Assembly (NCBI GenBank): GCA_042095835.1
Contig: JBELML010000108.1
Span: forward strand, 1-22,874
Source of the DNA: DATFKA01 sp042095835
GTDB lineage: Bacteria; Bacteroidota; Bacteroidia; Chitinophagales; Saprospiraceae
Length of the DNA stretch: 22,874 nucleotides
Direction of reading: 5' to 3'
Under the pieces are notes generated by a model. It searched no databases. It was not told the origin of the DNA and saw only the letters and a list, made by a program, of their open reading frames with translations. The stretch's first letter is position 1, and each line of letters opens with the position of its first letter. This document shows, piece by piece, positions 7,265 through 15,429 of the stretch. A program made the translations under genes and the position numbers.

Positions 7265-9664
7265 TCACTCACTCCGCAATGCTTCCACCGGATTTGCCAA
7301 ACCAGCTCGTATACTTTGAACACTAATAATGAGCAAGGTCAATACACCTGCTGCTATACCTGCAAGCAAAAAGACCCACCACTGGATAGAAATGCGGTAG
7401 GCAAAATCTGATAACCAATCTTGCATAAAGTACCAAGCTATTGGTGAGGCAAGTACCAAAGCAAGCACCAGGAGTTGGACAAAATCCCAGGAAAATAATT
7501 GTACGAGGTTACCTAAAGAAGCTCCTAATACCTTTCTAATCCCGATTTCTTTGGTGCGTTGTGCTAGAGATAAAGCCACCAAGCCAAACAAACCAAGGAA
7601 GGCAATCACAATAGATACCATGGTCGCCCAATTGATGACTTTGTTCCAGCGCGCCTCCTCTAGATATTGGTTCTCTATGTCTTCATCTAAAAAGGAGAAG
7701 GCGAAGGGCTTTTCCGATTGTATCGTTTGCCAGGACTTTTGGAGATGTGCTAGCGCCGAGGTAGTTGCTCCTGCCTCTATTTTGACTAAAAAATGGTGGA
7801 ATCTAGGCTGCGGCTCCATGTGTAAAACTAAAGGATTAATCGCCTGCTTCAAATCCAAAAAATTATAATCTTCTACCAAACCTACAATCTTGGCATCGCC
7901 CAATTCTCCAAAATCACTAGGGAGTTGATAATCTGACCAACTACCTTCCTTGACAAAGCGTTTGACAAATTCTTGATTAACGATGATCGTTTTACCTTGA
8001 TCTTCCGGACGATCTTGGGAGAAGTTTCGTCCTTCTAGGAGATGAAGATTTAATAAGTCGATATAGGAAGGATCGATTCGATAGTCGAATACAAAATTAT
8101 TAAAATCGCCACCATCTTCGAACATACGACCGCTATTGCCACGAGTGAAAGAGTAGGAGACACCACTGATCTTTTGAATGTCGGGGTGCTGAAAAGCCTC
8201 TTTCTTGAAGCGTTCCAACATTTGTTCTGTATTGGTGCCATCATTATATTGTACTTGAGTTTCTACCACAATGACTTCTTCTTTCTCATAGCCTAGATGC
8301 TGCTTTTGGATATACCGTTGCTGCTGAAACATGATCAGGGTACAAGCAAGTAGACCTATGGATAAGGTAAACTGGAATACCAAGCCCACCTTAGTGACCC
8401 AATTGTTTCCACCGAGTTTGTAATCTGTTTTAAAAGTATCGATGGTGTTGAGATTGGATAATAGAAAGGAGGGATAGGCACCCGCCATTAATCCTGTTGT
8501 CAAGGCTACACCTATAAGTGGGAGCCATGTATTTGGAGCCATCCAATTGACCGTCAGTTGATAATCAAAAGTGGATTGGGCAATTTGTAGCATCCCTTCA
8601 ATAATCGGAACCGCTAGGGCTACTGAAATCAAACTGATCAAGGTAGATTCTGATAAGAATTGGAGAATCAATTGCTGCCTCCTTGCTCCCATTACTTGTC
8701 GAAGCCCCACTTCCATAATGCGTTGTGATCCACGAGCATTAGATAGATTGGTGAAGTTGAGACAAGCCACCACCAAAATGAGGATGGCCATGATAATGAG
8801 AATATTCATGTAGGTTTTATCCACCTTTCCAACTAAGCCCGTTGAAGAAACCGTCTCTCCAAAGTGATGGCTTTCTAATGATTTTATAAAAAATTGGTAG
8901 GGCATGGTCTCCTCTTCAGCTACTTCGTATTTCTTGCGGATGAAAGGCATCAACTTTTCCTCAAATGCTTCTGCTTGTAGTGGATCTTGGAGCCTTACCA
9001 AGCTAGTAAGGGTAAAATCATTCCAATTACTAGATAATAACTTTTCGTCCTGGCGATGTTCTAAATCTAGAGGCAGTAAAAAATCAAATGTAATACTAGA
9101 ATTAGCAGGAGCTCCTTGGGCTACTCCGGTAACCGATAATAATTTTTCCTCGCCTCGATAATAGATGCTTAGACTTTCTCCGATAGGGTTTTGGATACCA
9201 AAATATTTTTTGGCCATCGCTTCAGACAAAACGATCCCATTTTCTTTGGATAGAGCAGTGCTTGGATTTCCTTGAAGTAAAGAGAAGCTAAAGAAATCAA
9301 AGAAATTGGGGTCCACCAAAAGGGCCGTTTCCTTAAACACTTCCTGACCATTAACGACTACAAACTCTGTAGGCTCAAAGCGAGTGGAGGCAGTAATCTC
9401 TGGAAAGTTGGCCTCCAACTCAGGTGAAAGTGCACCTGGCGTAGCAGTCAAAAAGAAAGCTTCATTTACTAGTGTGTGAAACCAATAGATATGATCCGAT
9501 TCTTCATGGAATTTGTCGTAGCTATATTCGTGCTGTACGACCAGATAGGCAAGACTAGCACAAGCAATACCAATGGATAGTCCAAAAATATTAATAGCCG
9601 TGATGAGTCGGTATTTCAGCAGGTTGCGAACCGCTAGTTTGAAGTAGTTGCCAAGCATAAGCAT
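7265..9664 (-). CDS. ABC transporter permease, FtsX/MacB type (duplicated module)
   Basis: About 799 residues, with the same two-module layout as the permease at 1407-3755. TM1 follows NYFKLAVRNLLKYRLITAIN. The first FtsX core has ACLNFTNLSNARGSQRIMEV and GLRQVMGA; the mid-protein TM is FQFTLSIGLLACTLIMF; the second FtsX core has LAQRTKEIGIRKVLGASLG. It would sit in the inner membrane with two large periplasmic domains. The substrate is unknown and no ATPase is nearby. Start choice: ATG 9664 (MLMLGNYFK) or ATG 9658 (MLGNYFK) fits the family N-terminus. A GTG at 9688 also lies in frame, but it overlaps an AGGAGG (9693-9688), so that ribosome site cannot serve it, and it sits 23 nt from the ATG. 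The downstream Asp-box gene probably shares the transcript. Confidence 0.87.
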   Translation of the reverse strand: MLMLGNYFKLAVRNLLKYRLITAINIFGLSIGIACASLAYLVVQHEYSYDKFHEESDHIYWFHTLVNEAFFLTATPGALSPELEANFPEITASTRFEPTEFVVVNGQEVFKETALLVDPNFFDFFSFSLLQGNPSTALSKENGIVLSEAMAKKYFGIQNPIGESLSIYYRGEEKLLSVTGVAQGAPANSSITFDFLLPLDLEHRQDEKLLSSNWNDFTLTSLVRLQDPLQAEAFEEKLMPFIRKKYEVAEEETMPYQFFIKSLESHHFGETVSSTGLVGKVDKTYMNILIIMAILILVVACLNFTNLSNARGSQRIMEVGLRQVMGARRQQLILQFLSESTLISLISVALAVPIIEGMLQIAQSTFDYQLTVNWMAPNTWLPLIGVALTTGLMAGAYPSFLLSNLNTIDTFKTDYKLGGNNWVTKVGLVFQFTLSIGLLACTLIMFQQQRYIQKQHLGYEKEEVIVVETQVQYNDGTNTEQMLERFKKEAFQHPDIQKISGVSYSFTRGNSGRMFEDGGDFNNFVFDYRIDPSYIDLLNLHLLEGRNFSQDRPEDQGKTIIVNQEFVKRFVKEGSWSDYQLPSDFGELGDAKIVGLVEDYNFLDLKQAINPLVLHMEPQPRFHHFLVKIEAGATTSALAHLQKSWQTIQSEKPFAFSFLDEDIENQYLEEARWNKVINWATMVSIVIAFLGLFGLVALSLAQRTKEIGIRKVLGASLGNLVQLFSWDFVQLLVLALVLASPIAWYFMQDWLSDFAYRISIQWWVFLLAGIAAGVLTLLIISVQSIRAGLANPVEALRSE

Positions 9665-9852
9665 TCTTTTTGTGGGTGATTCTTTCACCTCCTAATTGGC
9701 AAACTGTATGCCAGGATTGTAAAGATTTGGTTATGAGTGTTTTATGGGTATTTGTGGGTTTGGTGTTGTATAAAATCGAACAGTTTTGTGTATTGTTTTT
9801 ATACAAAAGATTATTTGAGAAGCTTTGTCGAAGCTATAGCGTACTCGGGGCA

Positions 9853-9872
9853 GAAATTGTTCTAACAATTTC
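9853..9872. promoter_or_regulatory. perfect 9+9 palindrome, candidate operator
   Basis: GAAATTGTT-CT-AACAATTTC is a perfect dyad with a 2-nt centre, ending 55 bp before the proposed -7 box of the SnoaL-like gene. A dimeric regulator could bind here. No nearby regulator is known to use it, and function is inferred from symmetry and position only. Confidence 0.4.
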
Positions 9873-9927
9873 CTTACATTTTTTGTGTTAAAAAAGGAAA
9901 ATAATACACAATTAAATACAAAATGTT

Positions 9928-9935
9928 TAAATTTG
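9928..9935 (+). promoter_or_regulatory. Bacteroidota-type -7 box
   Basis: TAAATTTG matches the TAnnTTTG consensus used by Bacteroidota primary sigma factors. It lies 43 bp before the ATG of the SnoaL-like gene, giving an expected leader of about 35-40 nt. No TTG -33 box is seen at the usual distance, so this is tentative. Confidence 0.4.
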
Positions 9936-9978
9936 TGGTGTTAAATAATTATCCAACTATTCATCCTAAATTTAATCA

Positions 9979-10332
9979 ATGACTACACAAGAAATCGCCA
10001 ATCGACTAGTTGAGTTGTGCCGTACAGGACAAAATGACACTGCTTACCAAGAATTATTTGCTGAAAATGCTGTCGCTGTAGAACCTGCCAAATGGAATGT
10101 ACCTGATACTGTAGGTATGGAAGCTTTGCTCGCCAAAGCCAAGGGCTGGCAAGAAGATGTCGTAGAAATGCATGAAGCTACGGTATCTGATCCTCTCGTG
10201 GCAGGAGATTATTTTACACTTTCCATGATGGTTGATCTCACGACTAAGTCTCGTGGCCGATCCAAAATGGAGGAAATCTGCGTATACGAAGTACAAGATG
10301 GTAAAATTGTGAAGGAGCAGTTTTTTCATTAG
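9979..10332 (+). CDS. SnoaL-like/NTF2-fold protein
   Basis: 117 residues, soluble and with no signal peptide. It starts with a helix typical of the fold (TTQEIANRLVELCRTGQNDTAYQELFAENAVAVEP). A central helix follows (MEALLAKAKGWQEDV), then the beta-sheet half ending ICVYEVQDGKIVKEQFFH, where the x-G-K-I-x-x-x-x-F ending is characteristic of SnoaL-like and nuclear transport factor 2-like proteins. The family includes small cone-shaped enzymes such as isomerases and hydrolases, and many non-enzymatic members, so substrate and reaction cannot be inferred. It is monocistronic by appearance: its own -7 box lies upstream and a hairpin lies 11 bp after its stop. Confidence 0.8.
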   Translation: MTTQEIANRLVELCRTGQNDTAYQELFAENAVAVEPAKWNVPDTVGMEALLAKAKGWQEDVVEMHEATVSDPLVAGDYFTLSMMVDLTTKSRGRSKMEEICVYEVQDGKIVKEQFFH

Positions 10333-10343
10333 AAAATCCGGTC

Positions 10344-10380
10344 AAAGAGGAGTACATGTTTTAGATGTGTGCTGCTCTTT
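10344..10380 (+). terminator. imperfect hairpin after SnoaL-like gene
   Basis: AAAGAG (10344-10349) pairs with CTCTTT (10375-10380). Inside, AG/CT and ACAT/ATGT continue the stem around small mismatches, with loop GTTTTAG. It starts 11 bp after the stop codon. No T run follows, so it may be a processing or weak termination structure. Confidence 0.4.
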
Positions 10381-10493
10381 GCCAACTTAATGATGGTCTG
10401 GCTATTGAAAAAAATCATTAGGGCTCGAGACATTCGTCACAGCAAAAGTCTATTAGTTTGCCTTATTTCTAGTTGAACAAGACCATCTCCATC

Positions 10494-11069
10494 ATGCGTG
10501 TTCAACCATTTATACCTCAACTTTACGCCTGGGAACAAGGGACATCTAGAGAGGCATTTGAGAAAACGATAGAAGCCTATGATGCCAGGTTGATTCGCCT
10601 ACTATTCGGCCATTTCCAATGGTTTATGGGCTGGAGCTTGTTGAGTTCGATCCTAAGTTTTTTGTTGTTATTCCAGACAGAAGGCTGGCTTTGGTATTTC
10701 TTTTTAATGCATTTCTCTTGGGGCGGCATCAACTTTTTACTGGCCTTAATCTTAAGAAACCATACTGGGCATAGCCGCTTTAAAAAAGGCAATTTGGCTA
10801 GGCGTTTCCGTATTCAATGGCATATCGAAAATATGTTTTGGCTCAATATTGGACTCGATACTTGTTATATTTTAGCTGGTTGTTTACTGTGGAGTATCTC
10901 CTATCACCAGGGCCAATCCCATCCTAGCTTATTTTATGGATTTGGTCTGGCTATCGTCCTACAAGGTGTTTTTCTCTTTAGTATAGATTTCCTGTCTCGT
11001 TGGCGAATTTATAAAAATGGACAAAATCTCTTTCACGTGCTACATGGTGAAGGAGGAAAGGAGATGTAG
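10494..11069 (+). CDS. multi-pass membrane protein, DUF6992-like
   Basis: 191 residues from ATG 10494. A TTG at 10473 is in frame, but the ATG is the better start. There are four likely TM helices, around LFGHFQWFMGWSLLSSILSF, the segment GWLWYFFLMHFSWGGINFLL, NMFWLNIGLDTCYILAGCLL and FGLAIVLQGVFLFSIDFLS. The pattern of H-x-x-W-x-x-x-N in the second helix, NIGLD-x-x-Y-x-x-x-G in the third and a polar LQG-x-F-L-x-x-x-D in the fourth fits my recollection of the Bacteroidota family DUF6992. That family has no known function, and the match is from memory, not from a search. The gene lies 166 bp before the carotenoid operon and does not look like part of it. Confidence 0.7.
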   Translation: MRVQPFIPQLYAWEQGTSREAFEKTIEAYDARLIRLLFGHFQWFMGWSLLSSILSFLLLFQTEGWLWYFFLMHFSWGGINFLLALILRNHTGHSRFKKGNLARRFRIQWHIENMFWLNIGLDTCYILAGCLLWSISYHQGQSHPSLFYGFGLAIVLQGVFLFSIDFLSRWRIYKNGQNLFHVLHGEGGKEM

Positions 11070-11235
11070 TTAATGTTGTAAGGATTGGATATCGGCCACC
11101 TTTGCTGAAGCTTCGGCGATTGAGAAGAGTGAATGCCTGCATACAAAGTCCGAATTCAAGACCAATTCGCTCAAGCTTCTGCCTTTTTTCACAAACCTTA
11201 GGCTTATCTTCCTGTTTGGCTTAAAAGTATTCACA

Positions 11236-12693
11236 TTGAAAGTAGGTATAATCGGTTCTGGAGTCGCTGGTTTGGCCAGTGCAGTACGGCAAGCAATCAA
11301 GGGACATGATGTCACGGTCTTTGAAGCCAATGCCTACCCTGGAGGGAAGTTATCCTCCTTTGAGCTAGAGGGCTATCGTTTCGATGCGGGGCCGTCTTTA
11401 TTCACGATGCCACAATACGTCGATGAGCTATTCGAGTTGGCTGGCGAAAACCCAAGAGACCATTTCAACTACCAAAGACTAGATACGGTCTGTCATTACT
11501 TTTGGGACGATGGTATCCGCCTACAAGCTCATGCTGAAAAAGGTGCTTTTGCAAAAGAGGCGCAGCAAAAACTCGGTGTTGCACCAGAAGTGGTCCTCCA
11601 AATGTTGGCTAATAGTGAGCAAAAATTTGAGTTGACAGGTTCAATCTTTTTAGAGAAATCGCTTCATAAAGCCAGCACCTGGGCAGACCCCAAAGTGGTC
11701 AAAACATTGATGCAACTTCCTAAGTTGGATTTATTCACTAATATGGATCGAGTACATCAGAGAGAATTAAAGCATCCTAAACTGGTACAGTTTTTTAATC
11801 GGTTTGCTACCTATAATGGCTCTAATCCTTATAAGGCACCAGGCTTGTTGAGTATTATCCCACATTATGAGCATCATCTAGGAGCCTATTTCCCTGAGGG
11901 AGGCATGGTAGAAATCAGTAATGCTATTTATCAATTGGCGAAGCGCTTAGGTGTTGATTTTCAGTTTAACTCCCCAGTAGACACTATTGTAGTCTCGAAT
12001 AAAGTAGCGACGGGATTAATGGTGAAAGGCGAGGAACATCCATTTGATCGAATCATTTCTAATCAAGATGTATTTTTTACCTACTCCAAACTGCTACCCA
12101 ATCAAAAAGCACCGGAGCGGACACTGCGGCAAGAAAAATCCAGTTCTGCGATCATTTTCTATTGGGGTATTAAAAAATCTTTTCCAGAACTAGATTTACA
12201 TAATATTTTCTTTTCTAAAGATTATCAAACCGAGTTCTCCAACTTAGCGGCTGGAAAGGTTTACGAAGATCCAACGGTCTACGTCAATATTAGTAGCAAA
12301 CTGGCACCCAATGACGCACCTCAAGGCCATGAGAACTGGTTCACGATGATTAATGCGCCCTATAATGCGGGGCAAGATTGGGATTACCTAATTGGTAAAG
12401 TGCGATCTGCCACGATTCGTAAAGTGAGTAGGGTGCTTGGGGTCGATTTAGCGGAGCTCATTACTTGCGAAGAAATATTAGACCCAAGAAGTATTGAATC
12501 CAAAACAGGTTCGCATTTAGGTTCTCTTTACGGGACGAGCTCGAATAATAAAATGGCTGCTTTTTTGAGACATCCGAACTTCAGTAGGCGAATCAAGCAT
12601 TTGTATTTCTGTGGCGGTAGTGCCCATCCTGGAGGAGGCATCCCTCTTTGCTTACTCTCCGCTAGTATTGTTGATCAAGTAATGAAGAACTGA
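11236..12693 (+). CDS. crtD: carotenoid desaturase, CrtD-type (CrtI family)
   Basis: 485 residues. A Rossmann FAD-binding motif opens the protein (VGIIGSGVAGLASAV, acidic strand end VFEANAYPGGK), and the family C-terminal signature YFCGGSAHPGGGIPLCLLSA closes it, as in CrtI/CrtD flavoprotein desaturases acting on membrane carotenoids. CrtD removes hydrogens at C3'-C4' of a 1'-hydroxycarotenoid. I prefer CrtD to phytoene desaturase CrtI because the next genes are cruF and crtZ and no phytoene synthase is adjacent; the family alone would fit either. The start is TTG 11236: the frame is open back to 11074 but contains no ATG, GTG or other TTG, and the FAD motif leaves no room for a later start. 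It overlaps cruF by one base (TGATG). Confidence 0.72.
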   Translation: MKVGIIGSGVAGLASAVRQAIKGHDVTVFEANAYPGGKLSSFELEGYRFDAGPSLFTMPQYVDELFELAGENPRDHFNYQRLDTVCHYFWDDGIRLQAHAEKGAFAKEAQQKLGVAPEVVLQMLANSEQKFELTGSIFLEKSLHKASTWADPKVVKTLMQLPKLDLFTNMDRVHQRELKHPKLVQFFNRFATYNGSNPYKAPGLLSIIPHYEHHLGAYFPEGGMVEISNAIYQLAKRLGVDFQFNSPVDTIVVSNKVATGLMVKGEEHPFDRIISNQDVFFTYSKLLPNQKAPERTLRQEKSSSAIIFYWGIKKSFPELDLHNIFFSKDYQTEFSNLAAGKVYEDPTVYVNISSKLAPNDAPQGHENWFTMINAPYNAGQDWDYLIGKVRSATIRKVSRVLGVDLAELITCEEILDPRSIESKTGSHLGSLYGTSSNNKMAAFLRHPNFSRRIKHLYFCGGSAHPGGGIPLCLLSASIVDQVMKN

Positions 12694-13373
12694 TGATAGC
12701 AGAAAATCAACTCCATTTCACCATAAAATCAAACGAGCATAGTATTTCCTATTCAAGTATTGCTATTGCCATATTGTCTATTCTCTACATCATCGGGATA
12801 GTAGGTATCGCATTGCCGATCCATCCAGATTTTGTGCTCTTGAGTCCTGTGAACCTAATGGTTTCACTGCTTGTGATGTTGGTCTTTCATCCGAAGTGGG
12901 GTCGCGGAAGTATACTGTTTCTTGTTTTATGCTATTTGGTTGGGCAAACCGCTGAGATTATAGGTGTGCAGACTGGATTGCTCTTTGGAGAGTATTATTA
13001 TGGACCTGTACTTGGCCCCAAATGGGCGGAAACTCCTTTTATGATTGGCGTGAATTGGGTCATCTTGGTATACGCCTCTGGCGTCTTAAGTAATCTTTGG
13101 TTGAAAGGGAAAAGTTGGTTCTCCAAAGCTAGTTTTGGTGCATTGCTTATGGTGGTACTAGACTTTTTCATTGAACCAGTGGCAATGGACATTGACCTCT
13201 GGCAGTGGCCCGGTTTATCGGCGGCACCATTGCAGAACTACCTAGCTTGGTTCGGGATCGCGTTCATTAATCATACTTTGTTTCAATATTTTTTGAAAGA
13301 TGTAAAAAACAAAGTGGCCCTGGCCTTGTTGATTCTACAATTTTTATTCTTTATACTACTAAATATACTCTGA
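12693..13373 (+). CDS. cruF: carotenoid 1',2'-hydratase-like membrane protein (CruF/DUF422 family)
   Basis: 226 residues with six to seven TM helices. The motifs GQTAEIIGVQTGLLFGEYYYG, GPKWAETPFMIGVNWVILVY and LDFFIEPVAMDIDLWQW (conserved E, G-x-Y, N-W and E-P-V-A residues) mark the CruF/DUF422 carotenoid family. Known members add water across the 1',2' end of psi-ended carotenoids such as gamma-carotene or bisanhydrobacterioruberin. The ATG overlaps the crtD stop by one base, and the stop is one base before crtZ, so the three genes are almost certainly translated from one mRNA. The substrate is inferred from the cassette, probably gamma-carotene. The enzyme acts in the inner membrane. Confidence 0.8.
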   Translation: MIAENQLHFTIKSNEHSISYSSIAIAILSILYIIGIVGIALPIHPDFVLLSPVNLMVSLLVMLVFHPKWGRGSILFLVLCYLVGQTAEIIGVQTGLLFGEYYYGPVLGPKWAETPFMIGVNWVILVYASGVLSNLWLKGKSWFSKASFGALLMVVLDFFIEPVAMDIDLWQWPGLSAAPLQNYLAWFGIAFINHTLFQYFLKDVKNKVALALLILQFLFFILLNIL

Positions 13374-13374
13374 C

Positions 13375-13854
13375 ATGCAAGTCATTTTATATACACTAAT
13401 TACCTTGGTTACGATCGTATTTATGGAGTTTGTGGCCTGGTGGGCGCACAAACATTTAATGCACGGTTTCTTGTGGGTATGGCATGAAGACCATCACAGA
13501 CCGCATCACGACAAACACGGCTTCTTCGAGAAAAATGACCTTTTTTTCCTTGTCTTTGCCATCCCTAGTGCCTTGAGTTATATCATAGGTTTATCTCAGC
13601 CTGGATTCTTCTGGTTGCTTTTCGTAGGGATAGGTATTTCTATCTATGGATTTATTTATTTTCTGATTCATGATGTTTATATCCATCGACGCTTCAAATG
13701 GTTTAAGCAGTTGGATAGCCCCTATTCCAGAGCTATCCTACGTGCACATGGAGACCATCACGCCAAAACAAGCAAAGAAGACTGCGAATCCTTCGGCTTG
13801 CTATGGGTGAATCCTAAGTATTTCTTGAAGCGAAGCGAGTGGAAAAAGTCTTAG
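13375..13854 (+). CDS. crtZ: beta-carotene hydroxylase
   Basis: 159 residues, full length for bacterial CrtZ. All histidine clusters of the diiron fatty-acid-hydroxylase superfamily are present: HKHLMH (25-30), HEDHH (37-41), HDVYIH (99-104) and HGDHH (125-129), placed among four hydrophobic helices. It adds 3-hydroxyl groups to beta-ionone rings of carotenoids at the inner membrane. One base separates its ATG from the cruF stop. It is the last gene of the operon: a repeat hairpin and a convergent gene follow. Confidence 0.92.
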   Translation: MQVILYTLITLVTIVFMEFVAWWAHKHLMHGFLWVWHEDHHRPHHDKHGFFEKNDLFFLVFAIPSALSYIIGLSQPGFFWLLFVGIGISIYGFIYFLIHDVYIHRRFKWFKQLDSPYSRAILRAHGDHHAKTSKEDCESFGLLWVNPKYFLKRSEWKKS

Positions 13855-13908
13855 GAATGAGTCAATAATAAATTAAACATCTTTACTTGTTCTTTTGCCG
13901 CCCAGTTT

Positions 13909-13956
13909 CGTTAAAAAGCCTCGTCGATGCGCTGCATCGCCTGCGTTTTTTGCCTC
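13909..13956 (+). repeat. 48-nt hairpin repeat, copy B
   Basis: The core stem is CGATGC-gct-GCATCG, with CGT/GCG able to pair around a CCT bulge and flanking AAAAA/TTTTTT. It shares 41 of 48 positions with copy A (3945-3992, opposite strand). Like copy A it lies between two convergent genes, here crtZ and the sorbosone dehydrogenase-like gene. Confidence 0.75.
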
Positions 13957-13966
13957 GCTGAACAGC

Positions 13967-13995
13967 AAAATACCTGCGTAAATCTTGTGTATTTT
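13967..13995 (-). terminator. AT-rich hairpin between crtZ and the dehydrogenase gene
   Basis: AAAATAC (13967-13973) pairs with GTATTTT (13989-13995) across a 15-nt loop. It lies 17 bp downstream of the minus-strand stop (14012). It may end that transcript, but the stem is short. Confidence 0.35.
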
Positions 13996-14011
13996 ATTAA
14001 TGCCCCATTCC

Positions 14012-15301
14012 TTAGGAGGTATACATGATTTTCCAAATTTTTCCTTTTACATCATCGGAGACATAAAGGCTACCGTCGGGGCCTTGTGCTAAACCACAGG
14101 GGCGATGCTTGGCATCACGTGGAGATTTAATAGCACCGGCACCAGCAAAGCCTTCCGCAAAAATTTCCCAATCACCGCTAACTTGGCCATTTTCCATAGG
14201 GACAAATACGACAAAGTAGCCTTTTTGATCTTGCGGAGATCTATTCCACGAGCCATGAAATGCGATGAAAGCCCCATTTTTATAACGATCAGGGAATTGA
14301 TCGCCCGTATAGAAAAGTAAGTCATTGGGGGCCATATGGCCAGGGAACGCTAAAATAGGTTTTTTAGCATCGGCACATCTGCCCATTATTTTTCCATCAC
14401 CACCATACTCTGGTGCCAGTTTTTTCTCTCCCACATCTTGGTTGAAAAAACAATAAGGCCAGCCAAAATCGTCCCCTTCTTCAATCGAGAGGAATTCTTC
14501 TGCTGGAAATTCTACACCTTCATCTTCAGTGAAAAGATCAGGCCAGAATTGAGATAGCTGGTCACGGCCGTGTTGTAGTGCAAAAAGATTATCCGTATTG
14601 GGATTCCAATCTAATGCCATTCCATTACGGATTCCGGTAGCGTATAGACGGCCATTGGTCGTTTGTGTTTGAGCTAGTTGATCCGCACTGAATTTCCAGA
14701 TGCCAGCCTGTCGTTCTAGTTGTGGACAAGGATCAAGACCTGCTGAACCAGCAGTTCGAGCTTCTTCCATGCAAGCATTTGAGGGTGCTCCTACATTGAT
14801 ATAGATATTGCCAGCATTGTCGAAGGTAAAAGATTTCGCTCGGTGCGATCTTTGTTCGGGGAATCCACCAGCAATTAAGACCTTGCTATCTTCATCTGGG
14901 AGCAATTGCTGATCTACGAAATTATACCGGAAAACCTCGGTACCAGAGGCGGCATACAGATGATTTTGATAAATGCCACAACCGGTGCCAGTGTGGTCAC
15001 CAAAGTATTCAATGAGGTCTGCTCTGGCATCCATATTCGTGTCTCGCAAGGCAACAAGGCCTCTATCATTTTTTGGCCTAAAGAGTTGAACGTAGATATC
15101 GCCATTATCCCTTACGGTGATATGTCGAGCTCTACCTATGCTATCGGCAACAACGGCTGCTTCAAAGCTTTCTGGTAGATTGATGGTGTTGTCGAGATCG
15201 TAGGAGACCTCTGTTGCCTCAATAGGCGCTGCTGCTTCATCACTAGATTGGCAGCCTAAAAGTAAAAGTCCGAAGGCGAATATTAAATTCAGTTTATTCA
15301 T
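14012..15301 (-). CDS. lipoprotein PQQ-type sugar (sorbosone/glucose) dehydrogenase-like protein
   Basis: 429 residues from ATG 15301, which opens a lipoprotein signal (MNKLNLIFAFGLLLLGCQSS, lipobox LLGC, Cys near residue 17). The ATG at 15370 would put 23 polar residues before it. The body matches the soluble quinoprotein glucose/sorbosone dehydrogenase propeller: a GIRNGMALDWNP-type turn, LQHGRDQL, a GDDFGWPYCF segment, ending in GAFIAFHGSWNRSP, RPCGLAQGPDGSLYVSDD and GKIWKI. Members oxidise sugars or aldoses with PQQ in the periplasm, but many Bacteroidota members are uncharacterised, so cofactor and substrate are family inference. The position after Cys is Gln-Ser-Ser, consistent with envelope anchoring. 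It is transcribed towards crtZ and divergently from the gene at 15430. Confidence 0.85.
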   Translation of the reverse strand: MNKLNLIFAFGLLLLGCQSSDEAAAPIEATEVSYDLDNTINLPESFEAAVVADSIGRARHITVRDNGDIYVQLFRPKNDRGLVALRDTNMDARADLIEYFGDHTGTGCGIYQNHLYAASGTEVFRYNFVDQQLLPDEDSKVLIAGGFPEQRSHRAKSFTFDNAGNIYINVGAPSNACMEEARTAGSAGLDPCPQLERQAGIWKFSADQLAQTQTTNGRLYATGIRNGMALDWNPNTDNLFALQHGRDQLSQFWPDLFTEDEGVEFPAEEFLSIEEGDDFGWPYCFFNQDVGEKKLAPEYGGDGKIMGRCADAKKPILAFPGHMAPNDLLFYTGDQFPDRYKNGAFIAFHGSWNRSPQDQKGYFVVFVPMENGQVSGDWEIFAEGFAGAGAIKSPRDAKHRPCGLAQGPDGSLYVSDDVKGKIWKIMYTS

Positions 15302-15429
15302 TTTGGTTAAGTGTTGTTTATTACTGTTGCTAAAGTATTCTTTTTTGGCTAATTTGTCGGCTCCTCCCATCTTTAGAACATTCTGGAAAGTGGAATGCTT
15401 TTTGGATTTGAAACACTATAAACATCTTC

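Larger units (their letters stand above)
9665..9978. other. divergent intergenic regulatory region
   Basis: These 314 bases separate the minus-strand permease from the plus-strand SnoaL-like gene and hold no convincing gene. They contain a 20-bp palindrome (9853-9872), an overlapping 7-bp inverted repeat (TTTCCTT 9869-9875 with AAGGAAA 9894-9900), an AT-rich stretch with a good Bacteroidota -7 box (9928-9935), and an AGGAGG on the minus strand (9693-9688). No clear promoter was recognised for the minus-strand gene. Confidence 0.6.

Noticed and set aside
7173..7268. Upstream ATG extension of the Asp-box protein
   Set aside because: It would bury the signal peptide behind 32 basic/aromatic residues and runs into the permease stop codon; ATG 7172 is better.
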